This document shows positions 1 through 6,974 of a stretch of DNA of 7,576 nt, piece by piece. Made by a program: the position numbers and the translations under genes. The DNA is from Oscillospiraceae bacterium. Lineage in GTDB: Bacteria > Bacillota > Clostridia > Oscillospirales > Oscillospiraceae. The stretch spans positions 1 through 7,576 of the forward strand of contig JAEDKB010000072.1 of the NCBI GenBank assembly GCA_016296045.1, in the 5' to 3' direction. Positions within the stretch are counted from its first letter, which is position 1. Each line of letters opens with the position of its first letter. The notes below the pieces were generated by a model. The model saw only the letters and a program-made list of their open reading frames with translations, made no database searches and was not told the DNA's origin.

Positions 1-19
1 TTGCGTGAGAGGTCGTTTT

Positions 20-646
20 TTACAGAGAGGAAAGGACGGATTCGTAAATTTCGTCTGCAAGCGGCAGCGCCTTTTCCAAAAGTGAAATGCCCTTCTGACG
101 GAAATGCTCGATCAGAATCTGGTCATGCAGGCTGTTCAGGTTGATTACGACGTTCAACCATGCGCTTTGAATACAGGCGCGCAGGGAGAGAGCGGCAACG
201 CCGACATCGCTCGAAGCGGTCGGGTTGGTCTTGCCGATGAGAAGCTTTGTCAGCTCCAGCGCTTCAAAAGCAAGCTCCATGATATTCAGCGGAGATTCTG
301 TGCAATGCACCAGAGCCTCCTGCATTGCGGCAATACGGGCAGCTTTTTCTTCCTCTGTGTTTTTCGGAAGAGAAAGGGTGGCGCTGAATGCGCTGAAAAC
401 AGCGGTATCCGTTTCCATTGCGGCAAGGAATTTGTTTTTCAGATCAGTCGATTTTTGAAACATTTCAGCGGCAAATGCTTCGTTTTCCGCGTATTTTTTT
501 CGGCCAACCGTCAAGCTGCAAACCATTGCATCCAGGGCAGCGCCCAGAGCGCCGTGAATCGCAGCAGCAGAGCCGCCGCCGGGGGCGGGAGCGTCAGAGC
601 CTAGCAGATCGGAAAACTTGCGGACGGACAGTTCAGATAATTCCAT
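20..646 (-). CDS. fchA: Formiminotetrahydrofolate cyclodeaminase (cyclodeaminase/cyclohydrolase family)
   Basis: This cytosolic enzyme should convert 5-formimino-THF to 5,10-methenyl-THF with release of ammonia, the step after formimino transfer. The 208-residue length fits the stand-alone bacterial version of the C-terminal domain of animal FTCD. The N-terminus has the family signature: a short helix ending FSDLLGSDAPAPGGGSAAA (about residues 11-29), a glycine-rich folate-site loop, followed by an all-helical body. The ATG at 646 lies only 3 bases after the ftcD stop, and its ribosome site (GGAATGGAG on the minus strand) is inside the end of ftcD, so the two genes are probably translationally coupled. 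The TAA stop is at 20-22 and too little sequence follows to see a terminator. Some members have cyclohydrolase activity (methenyl-THF cyclohydrolase) instead; sequence alone does not decide, but the ftcD neighbour favours cyclodeaminase. Confidence 0.9.
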   Translation of the reverse strand: MELSELSVRKFSDLLGSDAPAPGGGSAAAIHGALGAALDAMVCSLTVGRKKYAENEAFAAEMFQKSTDLKNKFLAAMETDTAVFSAFSATLSLPKNTEEEKAARIAAMQEALVHCTESPLNIMELAFEALELTKLLIGKTNPTASSDVGVAALSLRACIQSAWLNVVINLNSLHDQILIEHFRQKGISLLEKALPLADEIYESVLSSL

Positions 647-649
647 GGC

Positions 650-1561
650 TTACTCCATTCCGATCAGGTGATATTCCAGAACCTGATCTTTATCATTAAA
701 GTTTTCGAGTTTCAGATAGTATTCTGCACAGTCGATCATTGCCTTTGCAGGCGTCATGCCGACCAATTCACTGCTTAAAATGCGCACGCCGTAACGTTCG
801 GCAAGCGCTCGGATCATTTCAAAAGCGTAATACAGCGGCGTTCCTTCGTAGTTTACCATGTTCATGGAAACCTGAGCGATATTCCGCTCTTCCAGCAGCA
901 AACCGATTGCCTTGCAATACCGGAAACCGCCGGAGCTGCCGCGGATCGCCTTTGCAATCTTTTTTGCGATTTCAACATCAGAGGTATCAAGGTTGACATT
1001 ATACGCAATCAGCGGCATTCTTGCGCCGATGGCGACAATGCCTGCGGTGGGATGAATTTTTCGCTCACCGAAATCGGGTGCCCATTCCGGCTGCAAAAGC
1101 TTTTCGGGCATTGCCTCAAACTGTCCTCTGCGGCAGTCGGCAAGATTGCGGTGCTGCGGACAAACGGCGGAATCTTCATAAAGGAATGAGGGTACGCTCA
1201 ATTCCTCCCAAATCCGTTTTGCAACGCGCTTTGAAAGCGCAACGCAGTCCTCTGTTGTTACATCCATCATGGGGACGAACGGCATGACATCGGTAGCACC
1301 CATGCGCGGATGCTTGCCGACATGCTTGGTCATGTCAATCGTTTCGGTTGCCTTTTTGCACAACCGGAAAGCGACCTCCTCGATTGCATCCGGAGAGCCG
1401 ATCACGGTAAGGACGCAGCGGTTGTGATCGCCGTCGGTATGGGTGTTCAGCAGAGTGCAGCCGGCAACAGCGTTTGCTGTGTCAACCAGCCCCTGAAAAA
1501 CAACCGGATCAACCTGTTCACTGACACTGAAATTCGGGATACATTCAATAAGCTTTGGCAT
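650..1561 (-). CDS. ftcD: Glutamate formimidoyltransferase (or related formiminotransferase)
   Basis: This 303-residue cytosolic protein matches the formiminotransferase half of animal FTCD in length and motifs. It should move the formimino group from N-formimino-L-glutamate (histidine degradation) to tetrahydrofolate. Visible hallmarks are LIECIPNFS at the N-terminus, a DGDHNRCVLTVIG block (about residues 43-55), and GKHPRMGATDVMPFVP (82-97), whose His84 corresponds to the catalytic His of the HPRMGA motif in FTCD. A conserved C-terminal subdomain follows (VNLDTSD, about 190; ELVGMTP, about 264). The ATG at 1561 is preceded by a TGAGG ribosome site 7 bases upstream on the minus strand. It is the first gene of an operon with the cyclodeaminase. 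No hut genes are in view. Because it faces an adenine deaminase, glycine formimidoyltransferase activity, as in purine-fermenting clostridia, is an alternative substrate assignment. The family is certain; the donor is not. Confidence 0.92.
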   Translation of the reverse strand: MPKLIECIPNFSVSEQVDPVVFQGLVDTANAVAGCTLLNTHTDGDHNRCVLTVIGSPDAIEEVAFRLCKKATETIDMTKHVGKHPRMGATDVMPFVPMMDVTTEDCVALSKRVAKRIWEELSVPSFLYEDSAVCPQHRNLADCRRGQFEAMPEKLLQPEWAPDFGERKIHPTAGIVAIGARMPLIAYNVNLDTSDVEIAKKIAKAIRGSSGGFRYCKAIGLLLEERNIAQVSMNMVNYEGTPLYYAFEMIRALAERYGVRILSSELVGMTPAKAMIDCAEYYLKLENFNDKDQVLEYHLIGME

Positions 1562-1650
1562 AGTTAAACCTCAATATGGTATCGAACCGCTTTATTTACT
1601 CACAGACAAGAGCAATGACCCTTCTGCGGGAATCATATGGTTACGAATCC

Positions 1651-1679
1651 AGTATAATAGAAAAACAGTTAGATTGCAA
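1651..1679 (-). promoter_or_regulatory. Candidate sigma-A promoter of ftcD-fchA
   Basis: Read on the minus strand there is a -35-like TTGCAA (1679-1674), a 17-base spacer and a -10 TATACT (1656-1651), matching consensus at 4/6 and 5/6 positions. Transcription would start near 1644 and give a leader of about 80 bases before the ftcD ATG at 1561. The spacing is ideal and the position fits, but the region is AT-rich, so this remains a prediction. Confidence 0.5.
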
Positions 1680-1815
1680 GTAGAAAAGAAACAATCAAAG
1701 CAAGTAAGGCAATAACAAAAAGAGAAGTGTCCGAAAAGGGAAAACGCAATAAGAATCATTAACTGTAAGGCGTCATGATGCAGATATGAATTTGGAAACA
1801 ACAAGGGAATACGAC

Positions 1816-1848
1816 TTGAAATATCATTCCTTTTGTGCTATTTATATA
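1816..1848 (+). promoter_or_regulatory. Candidate promoter of ade
   Basis: A -35-like TTGAAA (1816-1821) is followed at 17 bases by TATTTA (1839-1844), which is preceded by TG at 1836-1837 as in an extended -10. An overlapping TATATA tract (1843-1848) offers another -10 with a longer spacer. The -10 match is weak, so the exact hexamer is uncertain, but a promoter close to here is expected from the divergent layout and the short distance to the ade start. Confidence 0.4.
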
Positions 1849-1864
1849 TATAGAGACTTCTATT

Positions 1865-1872
1865 GGGGGTGG
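1865..1872 (+). promoter_or_regulatory. Ribosome binding site that sets the ade start at 1878
   Basis: GGGGGTGG sits 5 bases before the ATG at 1878. An in-frame TTG at 1863 would put this site inside the coding sequence and has no ribosome site of its own, so the ATG is the better start. Confidence 0.8.
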
Positions 1873-1877
1873 AATTT

Positions 1878-3617
1878 ATGGAAAAGGAACAACTGAAGAA
1901 GTTGATCGCTACGGCAGGCGGCAGGAGAAAGGCCGATCTGGTGATTAAAAACTGTAAAATTGTTGATGTTTTTGCGGGAAAAATAATTGAGGGCGATATC
2001 GCCGTTTCCGATGGACAGATTGCAGGAATCGGAAAATATGACGGAGAAAAGATCGTTGACGCGCAGGGGCGCTATGCGCTTCCCGGACTGATTGACAGCC
2101 ATATTCATATAGAGTCTTCCTATGTCAGTCCGGAGGAACTGGGCAGACTGGTCGTTCCGCACGGTACGGGAACCATCATCGCTGACCCGCATGAAATTGT
2201 GAATGTCTGCGGCATTCAGGGCTTGGATTATATGATGGCGGCTGCGGAAAACACTGCACTGGATATCAAGTTTATGCTGCCTTCCTGTGTACCCGCCACG
2301 CCGTTTGAGCATGCCGGCGATACGATTGACGCGAAAAAAATGGAGGAGCCTATCACAAGAGAGAACATTCTCGGACTTGGTGAATTCATGAACTATCCCG
2401 GCATTATCAATCTGGACGATGATTCGATGGATAAGCTGATGGTTGCGAAACGGGCGGGAAAACTGATTGACGGCCATTCTCCCGGAGTGAAGGGCTATGA
2501 CCTTGCCGCGTACGCTTCTGCGAGAATTCAGGGCGACCATGAGTGTGCAACGGTGGAAGATATGGAGGAACGAATTTCCCTCGGAATGTATGTTCTACTT
2601 CGTCAGGGCTCGGCCTGCCACGATCTGAGAAAGCTCGTAAAGGGTGTTACTGTGGAGAACAGCCGCCGCTGCCTCCTGTGCTCGGATGACCGTCAGCCTA
2701 AAACCATTTCGGAAGAGGGACATATCGACAATCATCTGCGGATGTGCGTTGAAGAGGGGCTGGATCCGATCACCGCGATTCGCATGGCAACGCTCAACGC
2801 GGCAGAATGCTTCCGCCTGTATGACCGGGGGGCGATTGCTCCCGGCTATCGTGCGGATGTCGTTCTGGTCGATGACCTTACTGCTTTCCGCGTAAACAAG
2901 GTTTGGCTGAACGGTAAGCTCGTGGCAGAAGACGGAAAATACCTTCCGGAGTTCCGCCGCCAGAGTATTGATGCCGTCCAAAGCAGTGTTCATCTGAAGG
3001 ACTTTTCCAAGGAAAAGTTCCGCGTTGCTTTGAAATCCAATCGTGTACATACGGTCGAAATCCTGCCGGGCGGTGTCGTAACCAAGAAATCCGTTGATAC
3101 CGTAAAGCTGGATCAGAACGGGGAATTCGTGTTTGATCCCGAAAAGGATATTGTCAAGATGGCGGTTGTAGAGCGTCATAAAATGACGGGGAATGTTGCC
3201 TGCGGCTTCCTCAAGGGTTACGGCATCAAGCGCGGAGCGGTGGCGCTTTCGGTTGCGCACGACTCGCATAATATCATTGTAACCGGCGTAAATGATGATG
3301 AAATGGAGTTTGCTGTTCGGGAACTTGAAAAAATGGGCGGCGGCATCATTTTGGTCAATGACTGCAAAGTTGTGGAAAGCATGCCTATGCCGATTGCGGG
3401 CCTGATGAGCGACCGAAGCGGCGAGTGGGTGGATGAGAAATTGACTGCGCTGCACGAAAAGGCATACAGTGCGCTGGGTATCAGCGGAAGCGTAGAACCG
3501 CTGATGACACTTTGCTTTATGTCGCTCCCCGTCATTCCGGAAGTGAAGCTGACCGATATCGGCCTGTTTGATGTAACCAGCTTCTCGTTCATTCCGCTCG
3601 AGGCGGACGAAGAATAA
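1878..3617 (+). CDS. ade: Adenine deaminase (Ade/AdeC type, amidohydrolase superfamily)
   Basis: This cytosolic metalloenzyme hydrolyses adenine to hypoxanthine and ammonia, for purine salvage or catabolism. Starting at the ATG at 1878 it has 579 residues, close to the 570-600 usual for this family. An N-terminal beta-sandwich strand region (LVIKNCKIVDVFAG, about 21-34) leads into the amidohydrolase barrel. Metal and catalytic candidates are His75 and His77 in GLIDSHIHIESS, His105 in ADPHE, Glu169 in GLGEF, His200 in DGHSPG, His221 in GDHE and the SDDR motif near 269-272. The sandwich closes at NAAECFRLYDRGAIAPGYRADVVLVDD (about 307-333, seen in two parts). The Ade-specific C-terminal domain follows, with VAHDSHNIIVTG around residues 460-475. 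All motifs are intact. It is transcribed alone, ends 10 bases before a strong terminator, and faces ftcD-fchA, with which it could share a purine/one-carbon catabolic role. Confidence 0.95.
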   Translation: MEKEQLKKLIATAGGRRKADLVIKNCKIVDVFAGKIIEGDIAVSDGQIAGIGKYDGEKIVDAQGRYALPGLIDSHIHIESSYVSPEELGRLVVPHGTGTIIADPHEIVNVCGIQGLDYMMAAAENTALDIKFMLPSCVPATPFEHAGDTIDAKKMEEPITRENILGLGEFMNYPGIINLDDDSMDKLMVAKRAGKLIDGHSPGVKGYDLAAYASARIQGDHECATVEDMEERISLGMYVLLRQGSACHDLRKLVKGVTVENSRRCLLCSDDRQPKTISEEGHIDNHLRMCVEEGLDPITAIRMATLNAAECFRLYDRGAIAPGYRADVVLVDDLTAFRVNKVWLNGKLVAEDGKYLPEFRRQSIDAVQSSVHLKDFSKEKFRVALKSNRVHTVEILPGGVVTKKSVDTVKLDQNGEFVFDPEKDIVKMAVVERHKMTGNVACGFLKGYGIKRGAVALSVAHDSHNIIVTGVNDDEMEFAVRELEKMGGGIILVNDCKVVESMPMPIAGLMSDRSGEWVDEKLTALHEKAYSALGISGSVEPLMTLCFMSLPVIPEVKLTDIGLFDVTSFSFIPLEADEE

Positions 3618-3627
3618 GACATCCATA

Positions 3628-3675
3628 AAAAACTGCAGCAAAGCAGACGTTGAGCGCTGCTTTGCTGCAGTTTTT
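3628..3675. terminator. Bidirectional intrinsic terminator between ade and the blaR1-like gene
   Basis: A perfect 19-bp inverted repeat (3628-3646 with 3657-3675) encloses a 10-base loop. The core stem is CTGCAGCAAAGCAG. The outer stem is A-rich on the left and T-rich on the right, so a U-run follows the stem in both directions. It begins 10 bases after the ade stop and 15 bases after the stop of the convergent blaR1-like gene, so it can end both transcripts. Confidence 0.93.
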
Positions 3676-3690
3676 GTTATTATTAAAATA

Positions 3691-4914
3691 TCAAGGCCAG
3701 TAATACTCCGGCTCAGGAGATGCCGGCAGTTGATAAGGCATTTGTATATTGACATCCGGCACAGAATCATCCAAAGACTGCTCCGGCTCTGTCGGCTGCT
3801 CCGGCTCATTCGGCGCAGGAGCGTCCGAAGTCGGCACGATTTCTTCATAGGAGTAAACAGCGTCCGTCTCTGACGGGGAATCGGAGACATTCGGAGTTGG
3901 TTCAACAGGCTCTTCCGCCGGCGCGGAAACGGATTCCGCTATGACCGGCTCAATCTGAGAAACGGTTTCTTCGGAAACGGATGCAACAGGAAAATCCTCG
4001 TTCTGCGGCGGTAAAGCAACTGCGGAAAAGGAGGGGGAAAGGCAGCACAGAACAAAAACACCCGATAATACTGCCGCAATACCGATGCTGAAGCCGGTAG
4101 ATACTTTTTCCTTTGACAGTGCTTTCAGGCGCGTAAGGGTACGGTTGAAGGAAAAACCCGCCTGCAACAGATCAAAACGATGCTGCTCCATGTCAACGAG
4201 CGTTCGGGCGTACTCTTTTTGAGAAGCTTTCCCAAGCAGACGGACGGTGAGCGCATCACAGCGTATTTCCATATCCTGCGATGCAAGCTTGAACAGAAGC
4301 CACGCGAGCGGATTAAACCAGTGAACGGCGATGACCAGCAGCATAATTGCTTTTCGCAAAAGATCCAAACAGCGTATGTGGATTGATTCGTGTGTCAGAA
4401 TATGGTGCAGCGCGGTGGTATTGCTCCAATCAAAGGTGGCAGGAAGCAGTACAGTCGGACGGAGGATTCCATAGGTCAGCGGCCCGGCAAGGCCATCGAG
4501 CATTCGCACGCGCATACCGCCGAGCTCTCCGCCGCAATTCGGAATCGGTACGGAAAAGCGATAGCGGATGCAGTTGCGCAAATGTGACCCGATAAAGAAC
4601 AGCAGGAAAAAAACGGCACCGAGCAGCCAGACCATCAGCAAGACGCGGGATAGAGGGGGCGTCTTGTCCGCCGCTTCAGAGACGGTGTGTACGGCAGTCG
4701 TGCGAATGGTGTTTGCCTTTTGGAGCAGCTCCGGAACCGTTTCTTTTGCTGAAAACGTAATCGGCAGGAAGTACGGAATAAGCATCCGCAGCGAAATAAG
4801 CGTCCAAAGCGCGGGGAAAATACTGCGATGCACCCTGTCACGAAACAAAAGACGGAATGCGGATACAATCAGGATCAAAACGCTGCCGGATAACGTCATC
4901 CTGAAAAGCGTCAT
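3691..4914 (-). CDS. BlaR1/MecR1-like M56 family membrane metallopeptidase lacking the penicillin-binding sensor domain
   Basis: This is a predicted membrane signal transducer that would activate or cleave its partner repressor. The ATG at 4914 gives 407 residues; it overlaps the blaI stop as ATGA, and GGAGG lies 7 bases upstream, so I reject a TTG 11 codons earlier. Predicted membrane helices lie at about 5-24, 32-53 and 90-111, a hydrophobic segment at about 187-208, and a last helix at about 273-295. The zinc protease motif HESIH (175-179) and the downstream DMEIRCD (Glu216 as likely third ligand) match BlaR1. True BlaR1/MecR1 have about 250 residues of beta-lactam-binding domain after the last helix. 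Here only residues about 296-407 remain, an extracytoplasmic tail rich in Pro, Glu, Ser and Thr ending PEPEYYWP, with no SxxK/SxN/KTG set. Beta-lactam sensing is therefore unlikely, and no beta-lactamase is nearby. The stimulus is unknown. Confidence 0.88.
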   Translation of the reverse strand: MTLFRMTLSGSVLILIVSAFRLLFRDRVHRSIFPALWTLISLRMLIPYFLPITFSAKETVPELLQKANTIRTTAVHTVSEAADKTPPLSRVLLMVWLLGAVFFLLFFIGSHLRNCIRYRFSVPIPNCGGELGGMRVRMLDGLAGPLTYGILRPTVLLPATFDWSNTTALHHILTHESIHIRCLDLLRKAIMLLVIAVHWFNPLAWLLFKLASQDMEIRCDALTVRLLGKASQKEYARTLVDMEQHRFDLLQAGFSFNRTLTRLKALSKEKVSTGFSIGIAAVLSGVFVLCCLSPSFSAVALPPQNEDFPVASVSEETVSQIEPVIAESVSAPAEEPVEPTPNVSDSPSETDAVYSYEEIVPTSDAPAPNEPEQPTEPEQSLDDSVPDVNIQMPYQLPASPEPEYYWP

Positions 4915-5273
4915 TTTTGATCCTCCATAGAGTTCAAAGCATTCCAAAGAGCGTCCATCTGTTTTTTGGAAAGTTTTTTTCGGTCAATCAGCGCAGCAAC
5001 CAAAAGGTCGGGGCAGCCGCCGAAGTTTTTCTCAATCAGGGCATCTGTTTCCTGACGGGCAACTTCCTCTTTCGTCAGTATTGCGCTGCAGCGGAAGTTC
5101 GGATTTTCACGATGAATATAGCCTTTTTCTGCGCAGCGGGTCAGCATGGTATAGGTTGTGGTTTTGCTCCAGCCGATTTTTTTGTTCAGTGCGGCGGCAA
5201 TTTCCTTTGCGGGCATTTCGCCGTGTTCCCAAAGCTGTTCCATGATGTGTCTTTCGGATTCTGCAAGTCTCAT
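4911..5273 (-). CDS. blaI: BlaI/MecI/CopY family transcriptional repressor
   Basis: This 120-residue DNA-binding repressor fits the BlaI/MecI length. An N-terminal winged helix-turn-helix spans about residues 4-70: ESERHIMEQLWEHGEMPAKEIAAAL (helices 1-2, in two pieces), then KKIGWSKTTTYTMLTRCAEKGYI as recognition helix and entry to the wing. The C-terminal helical half (about 71-120) is where the family dimerises and where proteolysis by the BlaR1 partner occurs. The ATG at 5273 has AAAGAGGT 7 bases upstream (5281-5288). The gene is first in a two-gene operon with the M56 peptidase and overlaps it by 4 bases, the standard repressor-protease layout. It probably represses its own promoter; other targets are not visible. 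The symbol marks the family, not a proven role in beta-lactam response. Confidence 0.9.
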   Translation of the reverse strand: MRLAESERHIMEQLWEHGEMPAKEIAAALNKKIGWSKTTTYTMLTRCAEKGYIHRENPNFRCSAILTKEEVARQETDALIEKNFGGCPDLLVAALIDRKKLSKKQMDALWNALNSMEDQK

Positions 5274-5304
5274 TGGTGATACCTCTTTAAGAAAGTTTAA
5301 ATAT

Positions 5305-5334
5305 ATTCTACACTAATAGTAAAATGCTTGTCAA
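5305..5334 (-). promoter_or_regulatory. Promoter of the blaI-blaR1-like operon
   Basis: On the minus strand, consensus -35 TTGACA (5334-5329), an 18-base spacer and TAGAAT as -10 (5310-5305, 5/6 match). Transcription would begin near 5298, about 25 bases before the blaI start, leaving room only for the ribosome site. Confidence 0.75.
5312..5320. promoter_or_regulatory. Candidate BlaI-type operator inside the blaI promoter spacer
   Basis: ACTAATAGT is a perfect 9-base palindrome about a central A, lying wholly between the -35 and -10 of the blaI promoter. On the minus strand it reads within TTACTATTAGTGTA. BlaI/MecI-family repressors bind dyads with TAC/GTA-type half-sites over their own promoters, so position and composition suit autorepression. 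Binding is inferred from position. Confidence 0.55.
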
Positions 5335-5355
5335 TACAAATCAAACCATGTATTG
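5332..5355. repeat. Inverted repeat CAATACA / TGTATTG in the divergent region
   Basis: A 7-bp perfect inverted repeat (5332-5338 and 5349-5355) with a 10-base spacer. The left arm overlaps the -35 of blaI; the right arm lies about 37 bases upstream of the polymerase -35. It contains the TACA/TGTA half-sites typical of MecI/BlaI operators, but at wider spacing than the classical site. It could be a second repressor site linking the two divergent operons, or chance in AT-rich DNA. Confidence 0.35.
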
Positions 5356-5391
5356 CAATTTTTTCCAAATGAAATCCGATATCTGCGTCTA

Positions 5392-5420
5392 TTGACAGAA
5401 AAAGTCGGGGAAATTATAAT
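5392..5420 (+). promoter_or_regulatory. Perfect-consensus sigma-A promoter of the Y-family polymerase operon
   Basis: TTGACA (5392-5397), exactly 17 bases, then TATAAT (5415-5420), a full match to the sigma-A consensus in hexamers and spacing. The start would be near 5427, giving a 25-base leader with AGGGAGG (5437-5443) 8 bases before the ATG at 5452. I see no Gram-positive LexA box (CGAAC-N4-GTTCG) in or near it. Confidence 0.88.
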
Positions 5421-5451
5421 TGTCTCATAGCATGGAAGGGAGGGAAGGCAG

Positions 5452-6963
5452 ATGTCAGAGCGTGCTTATATTGCAATCGATTTGAAATCCTTCTATGCCT
5501 CGGTTGAGTGTGTTGAGCGGGGGCTGGATCCTCTGACGACAAACCTCGTTGTGGCGGATGCAGCCCGAACCGATAAAACGATCTGCCTTGCGGTTTCTCC
5601 TTCGCTGAAGGCCTTTGGAATTCCGGGACGTGCAAGATTGTTTGAGGTTGTGCAGAAGGTGAAGCAGGTCAATGCACTTCGAAGGAGCTTCGCGCCGAAC
5701 CATGAATTTGTCGGAAGCTCGACCGATGCGAATATTCTGGAAAAAATGCCGGCACTGGCGGTGGATTACCTGATAGCACCGCCGCAGATGGCGCATTATA
5801 TGGAGTGCAGCACGCATATTTACAATATCTATCTGAAATACATCGCTGCGGAGGATATTCATATCTACTCCATTGATGAAGTCTTTATGGACGTGACAAA
5901 CTATCTGAAGACCTACCACTGCACAGCGCGGGAGCTGGCAATGCGGATCATTCAGGAGGTTCTGCATACAACAGGCATTACGGCGACAGCGGGCATCGGG
6001 ACAAACCTATATCTGTGCAAAATCGCAATGGATATCGTCGCAAAGCATATTCCGCCGGATCAGAACGGTGTCAGAATTGCGGAGCTTGACGAAATGAGCT
6101 ACCGTAAGATGCTTTGGTCGCACCGTCCGCTGACCGATTTCTGGCGCGTCGGCAGGGGCTACGCGAAAAAACTGGAAGCGCACGGACTTTTTACGATGGG
6201 CGATATTGCGCGTTGTTCTGTCGGAAATCCGTCGGAGTTTTATTCCGAAAATTTGCTGTATAAGCTGTTTGGAGTCAATGCGGAGCTGCTGATTGACCAT
6301 GCTTGGGGCTGGGAGCCGTGTACCATTGCCGATATCAAGGCGTACCGACCGGAATCCAACAGCCTCAGCTCAGGACAGGTGCTCAAATGCCCTTATCCGT
6401 CCGAAAAGGCAAAATTGGTTCTGCGTGAAATGGCGGAGCTGCTCTCCCTTGATCTGGTGGAGAAGGGACTGACGGCGGATCAGATTGTTGTAACCATCGG
6501 CTATGATATTGAAAACCTTTCCGATCCTGCCCGCCGCGCACAGTATCGCGGGGAAATCATAAAAGACTTTTACGGGCGCTATGTGCCCAAGCATGCACAT
6601 GGAACGGCAAAGCTGCAGCGTTCCACATCGTCTACACGGCTGATTACGGATGCCGCAATGGAGATTTTTGATCGCGTTGCCGATCCGTCGCTGCTTGTCC
6701 GGCGCTTAAATCTGTCTGCAAATCACGTTTTGCCGGAGGGACAGTCAACAGCGCAGGAAGCGTATGAGCAGCTCGATCTGTTTGCCGACGATGAAGAGCA
6801 GAAAGCCCAGGAGCAGAGACTTGAGCGTGAAAAACGGCGACAGAAAGCCATGCTGCATATTAAACGGCGATTTGGGAAAAATGCAATTCTGAAAGGAACC
6901 GATCTGTGCGAAGGCGCAACGACGATTGAGCGGAATAATCAGATCGGCGGCCATAAAAAATAG
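5452..6963 (+). CDS. Y-family translesion DNA polymerase, UmuC/UvrX-like
   Basis: This error-prone polymerase should copy past damaged template bases at stalled forks. It has 503 residues, longer than DinB (about 350-420), as in the UmuC/UvrX/YqjW group. The palm begins AYIAIDLKSFYASVE with Asp10 as first metal ligand and Tyr15 as probable steric gate. The second catalytic pair is Asp142-Glu143 in YSIDEVFMD. Little-finger features include SSGQVLKCPYPSEKA (about 305-320). A beta-clamp binding pentapeptide QLDLF lies at 440-444. A highly charged helix (about 445-475) and a conserved tail with GKNAILKGTD and ERNNQIGG follow. Start: ATG with a strong ribosome site. It is the first gene of an operon with a YolD-like gene, the usual Firmicute pairing (uvrX-yolD, yqjW-yqjX). 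All catalytic residues are present. Such cassettes occur in chromosomes, plasmids and prophages; no phage genes are seen here. Confidence 0.93.
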   Translation: MSERAYIAIDLKSFYASVECVERGLDPLTTNLVVADAARTDKTICLAVSPSLKAFGIPGRARLFEVVQKVKQVNALRRSFAPNHEFVGSSTDANILEKMPALAVDYLIAPPQMAHYMECSTHIYNIYLKYIAAEDIHIYSIDEVFMDVTNYLKTYHCTARELAMRIIQEVLHTTGITATAGIGTNLYLCKIAMDIVAKHIPPDQNGVRIAELDEMSYRKMLWSHRPLTDFWRVGRGYAKKLEAHGLFTMGDIARCSVGNPSEFYSENLLYKLFGVNAELLIDHAWGWEPCTIADIKAYRPESNSLSSGQVLKCPYPSEKAKLVLREMAELLSLDLVEKGLTADQIVVTIGYDIENLSDPARRAQYRGEIIKDFYGRYVPKHAHGTAKLQRSTSSTRLITDAAMEIFDRVADPSLLVRRLNLSANHVLPEGQSTAQEAYEQLDLFADDEEQKAQEQRLEREKRRQKAMLHIKRRFGKNAILKGTDLCEGATTIERNNQIGGHKK

Positions 6964-6974
6964 GAGGGTATACA

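Larger units (their letters stand above)
1562..1877. other. Divergent intergenic region between ftcD and ade
   Basis: This 316-base AT-rich gap separates the minus-strand ftcD-fchA operon from plus-strand ade. It holds one candidate promoter for each direction and the two ribosome sites. I looked for a purine riboswitch (expected before a purine gene) and for folate, SAM and glycine riboswitch cores, and recognised none. A weak interrupted hairpin (TGACCC with GGG..TCA, about 1616-1636) lies in the ftcD leader. No convincing small gene is present. Confidence 0.6.

Noticed and set aside
1592..1804. 70-residue minus-strand frame in the ade/ftcD gap, hydrophobic and Cys/Phe-rich
   Set aside because: It starts with TTG, has no ribosome site, overlaps the predicted promoters of both operons, and its composition is what AT-rich non-coding DNA gives.
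1562..1877. Purine riboswitch before ade
   Set aside because: The conserved purine aptamer loops and three-way junction are not present on either strand; the ade leader is only about 25-30 bases from the likely start.
2595..3905. Long minus-strand frame (436 codons) antisense to ade
   Set aside because: It lies mostly opposite the conserved adenine deaminase, runs through the terminator and into the blaR1-like gene, and has no recognisable domain; an out-of-frame shadow.
4945..4947. Upstream TTG start for the blaR1-like gene
   Set aside because: It would lie inside blaI without a ribosome site; the ATG at 4914 has GGAGG and the typical ATGA overlap.
5455..5967. Minus-strand frame (170 codons) opposite the polymerase N-terminus
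   Set aside because: It is antisense to conserved catalytic motifs with no ribosome site or family resemblance.
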